From: Epinephelus fuscoguttatus
Taxonomy: Eukaryota; Chordata; Actinopteri; Perciformes; Serranidae
DNA length: 64,000 bases
Direction: 5' to 3'
Assembly (NCBI RefSeq): GCF_011397635.1
Contig: NC_064753.1
Coordinates: forward strand, 29,164,322 to 29,228,321
Each line of letters starts with the position of its first letter. Position 1 is the stretch's first letter. Position numbers and translations under genes: made by a program. The notes beneath the pieces were generated by a model. The model was not told the origin of the DNA. It did no database searches and was given only the letters and a program-made list of their open reading frames with translations. Below, piece after piece: positions 62,269-64,000 of this stretch.

Positions 62269-63265
62269 AGCTATAGTAGGTTACTTTTTGTTATATTTGC
62301 TGAAACTATAACTACATCCACACAGTATAATCTGTCATAATAAATTGTGTTCCTCTGCCTCCTCAAAGTGCTTCTGAAGGCCTTTGCAAGAAATCACCAC
62401 ACATGAAAGAAAACAACCAGTCAGAGCACAAGAGTCTCAAATGCTGTTGTCAATCATGTCAGTCACAGCTCCTGACTTGTGGTCAAATTGTGAAACTAGG
62501 CAGCACTGCTCAAATATGAATCAAGATTCTGTCACTCCATTGCCGATTTTTCACCTCTAATGTTTTCAGAAACATATTTTAGTATACTGTTTAGCTGTAA
62601 AACGAGAAAGTTGGTCCGGCCGGTGGATGGTGCTTTGTTGTGGCCAGACTGTTTTCAACATGGCAGCTGGGTCACAAACTTTCTCATATCACAGCTAAAC
62701 AGTGCACTAAAATTTGTTTCTGGAAACATCAGAGGTGAGAAATAGGCAATGCAGTTACAGAGTCTTGATTTGTATTTGATCAGCGCTGCCTAGTTTGACA
62801 GTTTGACCACGGTTCAGGAGCAGTGACTGACAGCAATAATAAGATCATGATTGACAACAGTGTTAGAGAAAGATCTTGACCACCTGCCATGTTAAAAATA
62901 GTCAGGAAAAAACGAAGCACCACCCGCCAGCCGAACCACCTTTCTCGGTTTACAGCTAAACAGTACACTAAAATAGGTTTCTGAAAACATATGAGGTGAG
63001 AAATAGGCAATGCAGTAACAGAATCTTGATTTATATTTGATCAGCTCTGCCTAGTTTGACAGTTTGACTGCAGTTCATGAGCTGTGACTGACATGACTGA
63101 CAGCTGTGTTACAGACTGCTTGGCTCTGATTGGTTGTTTTCATTCAGCAGTGATAGATTTTGACAAACGTCATTAGAAGCGCTTTGAGGAGGCAGAGGCT
63201 TTTCTTTCTCCACAGATTATCTGTCTCACGTACTGCTGTGTGGATGTAGTGACAGAACTGCGGCT
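62269..63265. mobile_element. Fold-back element with TTAA flanks, about 1 kb (family D)
   Basis: TTAA at 62265-62268 and 63266-63269. Inverted ends are AGCTATAGTAGG and, on the other strand, AGCCGCAGTTCT. Arms of about 320 bp contain CAGTAACAGAATCTTGATT and TTTACAGCTAAACAGT words mirrored on the left. The middle holds a further direct copy of the arm (62690-62860). A partial relative is at 56100. Non-coding. Confidence 0.75.
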
Positions 63266-63595
63266 TTAAAGGATTAATCAAATATCAGAATCAACACTGA
63301 TTGATTTTCTTTCAATGTACTAATCGATTAAGAGACCAGTTGTTTTTGGAGCATGTGAAATGCCTGCCATCTTGCTAAAAAGCATTACTTGATATTTAGG
63401 GAGAGGAAACGTTAGTTCCATGCTCGAGTCAAAATGAAGGAAAAGAAAACCGACAACAGAATAATTAGGTTATTTCCTACTAACTTACTTTTATTGAGCA
63501 GCTACATTATTTTTCATCAAACTGTTAATTTAAAAAAACAATGTATTTCTTCTGGGGTTTTTCAGGACTTTAAAATATAATGTATAATGTTGAGT

Positions 63596-63715
63596 CAGTG
63601 CCAGACCTCGCACACTCAGCACCCTAGGCGGGCTTCACCTAGCGCCCCCCCTCTAGCTGGCGCCCTAGGCAGCTGCCTATGTTGCCTTTAAGACGACCCG
63701 CCAGTCTGATGATGT
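63596..63715. mobile_element. Possible hAT-like end (TAGCTGGCGCCCTAGGCAGC)
   Basis: CACCCTAGGCGGGC, CTGGCGCCCTAGGCAGCTGC and GTTGCCTTTAAGACGAC resemble the ends of a common fish DNA element. No partner end is visible, so this is tentative. Confidence 0.4.
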
Positions 63716-63810
63716 AATTAAAAAATTAGCATTGCTCTTAACTTTAAACCTTCCTCTTCCAGTGCCCCCTGATTAAACAGCTTTTAATTCAGAGTGACCC
63801 TGAGTATACC

Positions 63811-63841
63811 TGCTGTGTGTGTGTGTGTGTGTGTGTGTGTG
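63811..63841. repeat. (TG)n microsatellite
   Basis: About 15 TG units near the end of the window. Confidence 0.95.
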
Positions 63842-64000
63842 GGAGTTTGTTCACCCGTCTGTCTCTGCTTGGAAGAATAAGTGAAACTCATCTCGTGTAA
63901 ACAACTACAGCTCGGGCTAAGCAAAACGACAACAAATCCAATTATGAATGAATTCGTGACAACATGTCTTCCACAAACAAAGTTATAATATGACAGATGC

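Overview
The window is teleost fish nuclear DNA. Two vertebrate genes can be read exon by exon through GT/AG splice sites. The rest is intron and intergenic DNA packed with fish-type repeats: LINE and SINE copies with GAAT or TTGAA tails, fold-back MITEs, hAT and Harbinger-like elements, and long GA/TG/TC runs. I see no bacterial-style operon, CRISPR array, rRNA or convincing free-standing tRNA gene.

Genes. ric3 (nicotinic acetylcholine receptor and 5-HT3 receptor chaperone) is on the + strand. Its six exons run from 14183 to 26959 and join in one frame into 491 codons plus a stop. tub (tubby) is on the - strand. Eleven exons from 57623 down to 33760 encode 484 codons, including the whole C-terminal Tubby domain; only the first coding exon was not found. 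The two genes converge tail to tail with 6.8 kb between them. From general knowledge, human RIC3 and TUB are also convergent neighbours, which supports both calls.

Layout. 1-14182: sequence upstream of ric3, with a hAT-like repeat, two copies of a TTAA-type MITE (one split by a SINE with a 12-bp target duplication) and a decayed L2-type LINE carrying an exact 72-bp tandem duplication. 14301-24365: the 10-kb first ric3 intron, with a SINE, a BEL/Pao-like gag remnant and a 4.3-kb composite repeat. 24366-26959: ric3 exons 2-6. 26960-33759: intergenic, with a 1.5-kb fold-back element and a hAT element. 33760-57623: tub and its introns, with SINEs, L1-like and other LINE pieces, two Harbinger-like MITEs, hAT elements, and an mcm4 gene fragment that seems to lie inside a hAT-like element. 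57624-64000: upstream of the visible tub exons, with a 5'-truncated L2-type LINE and a 1-kb fold-back element.

I found no previously undescribed multi-gene system. The observations most worth following are the mcm4 fragment within a hAT-like element, a MITE sitting precisely in a LINE reading frame, four fold-back repeat families that all abut TTAA, and a ric3 intron that is short, open and divisible by three.
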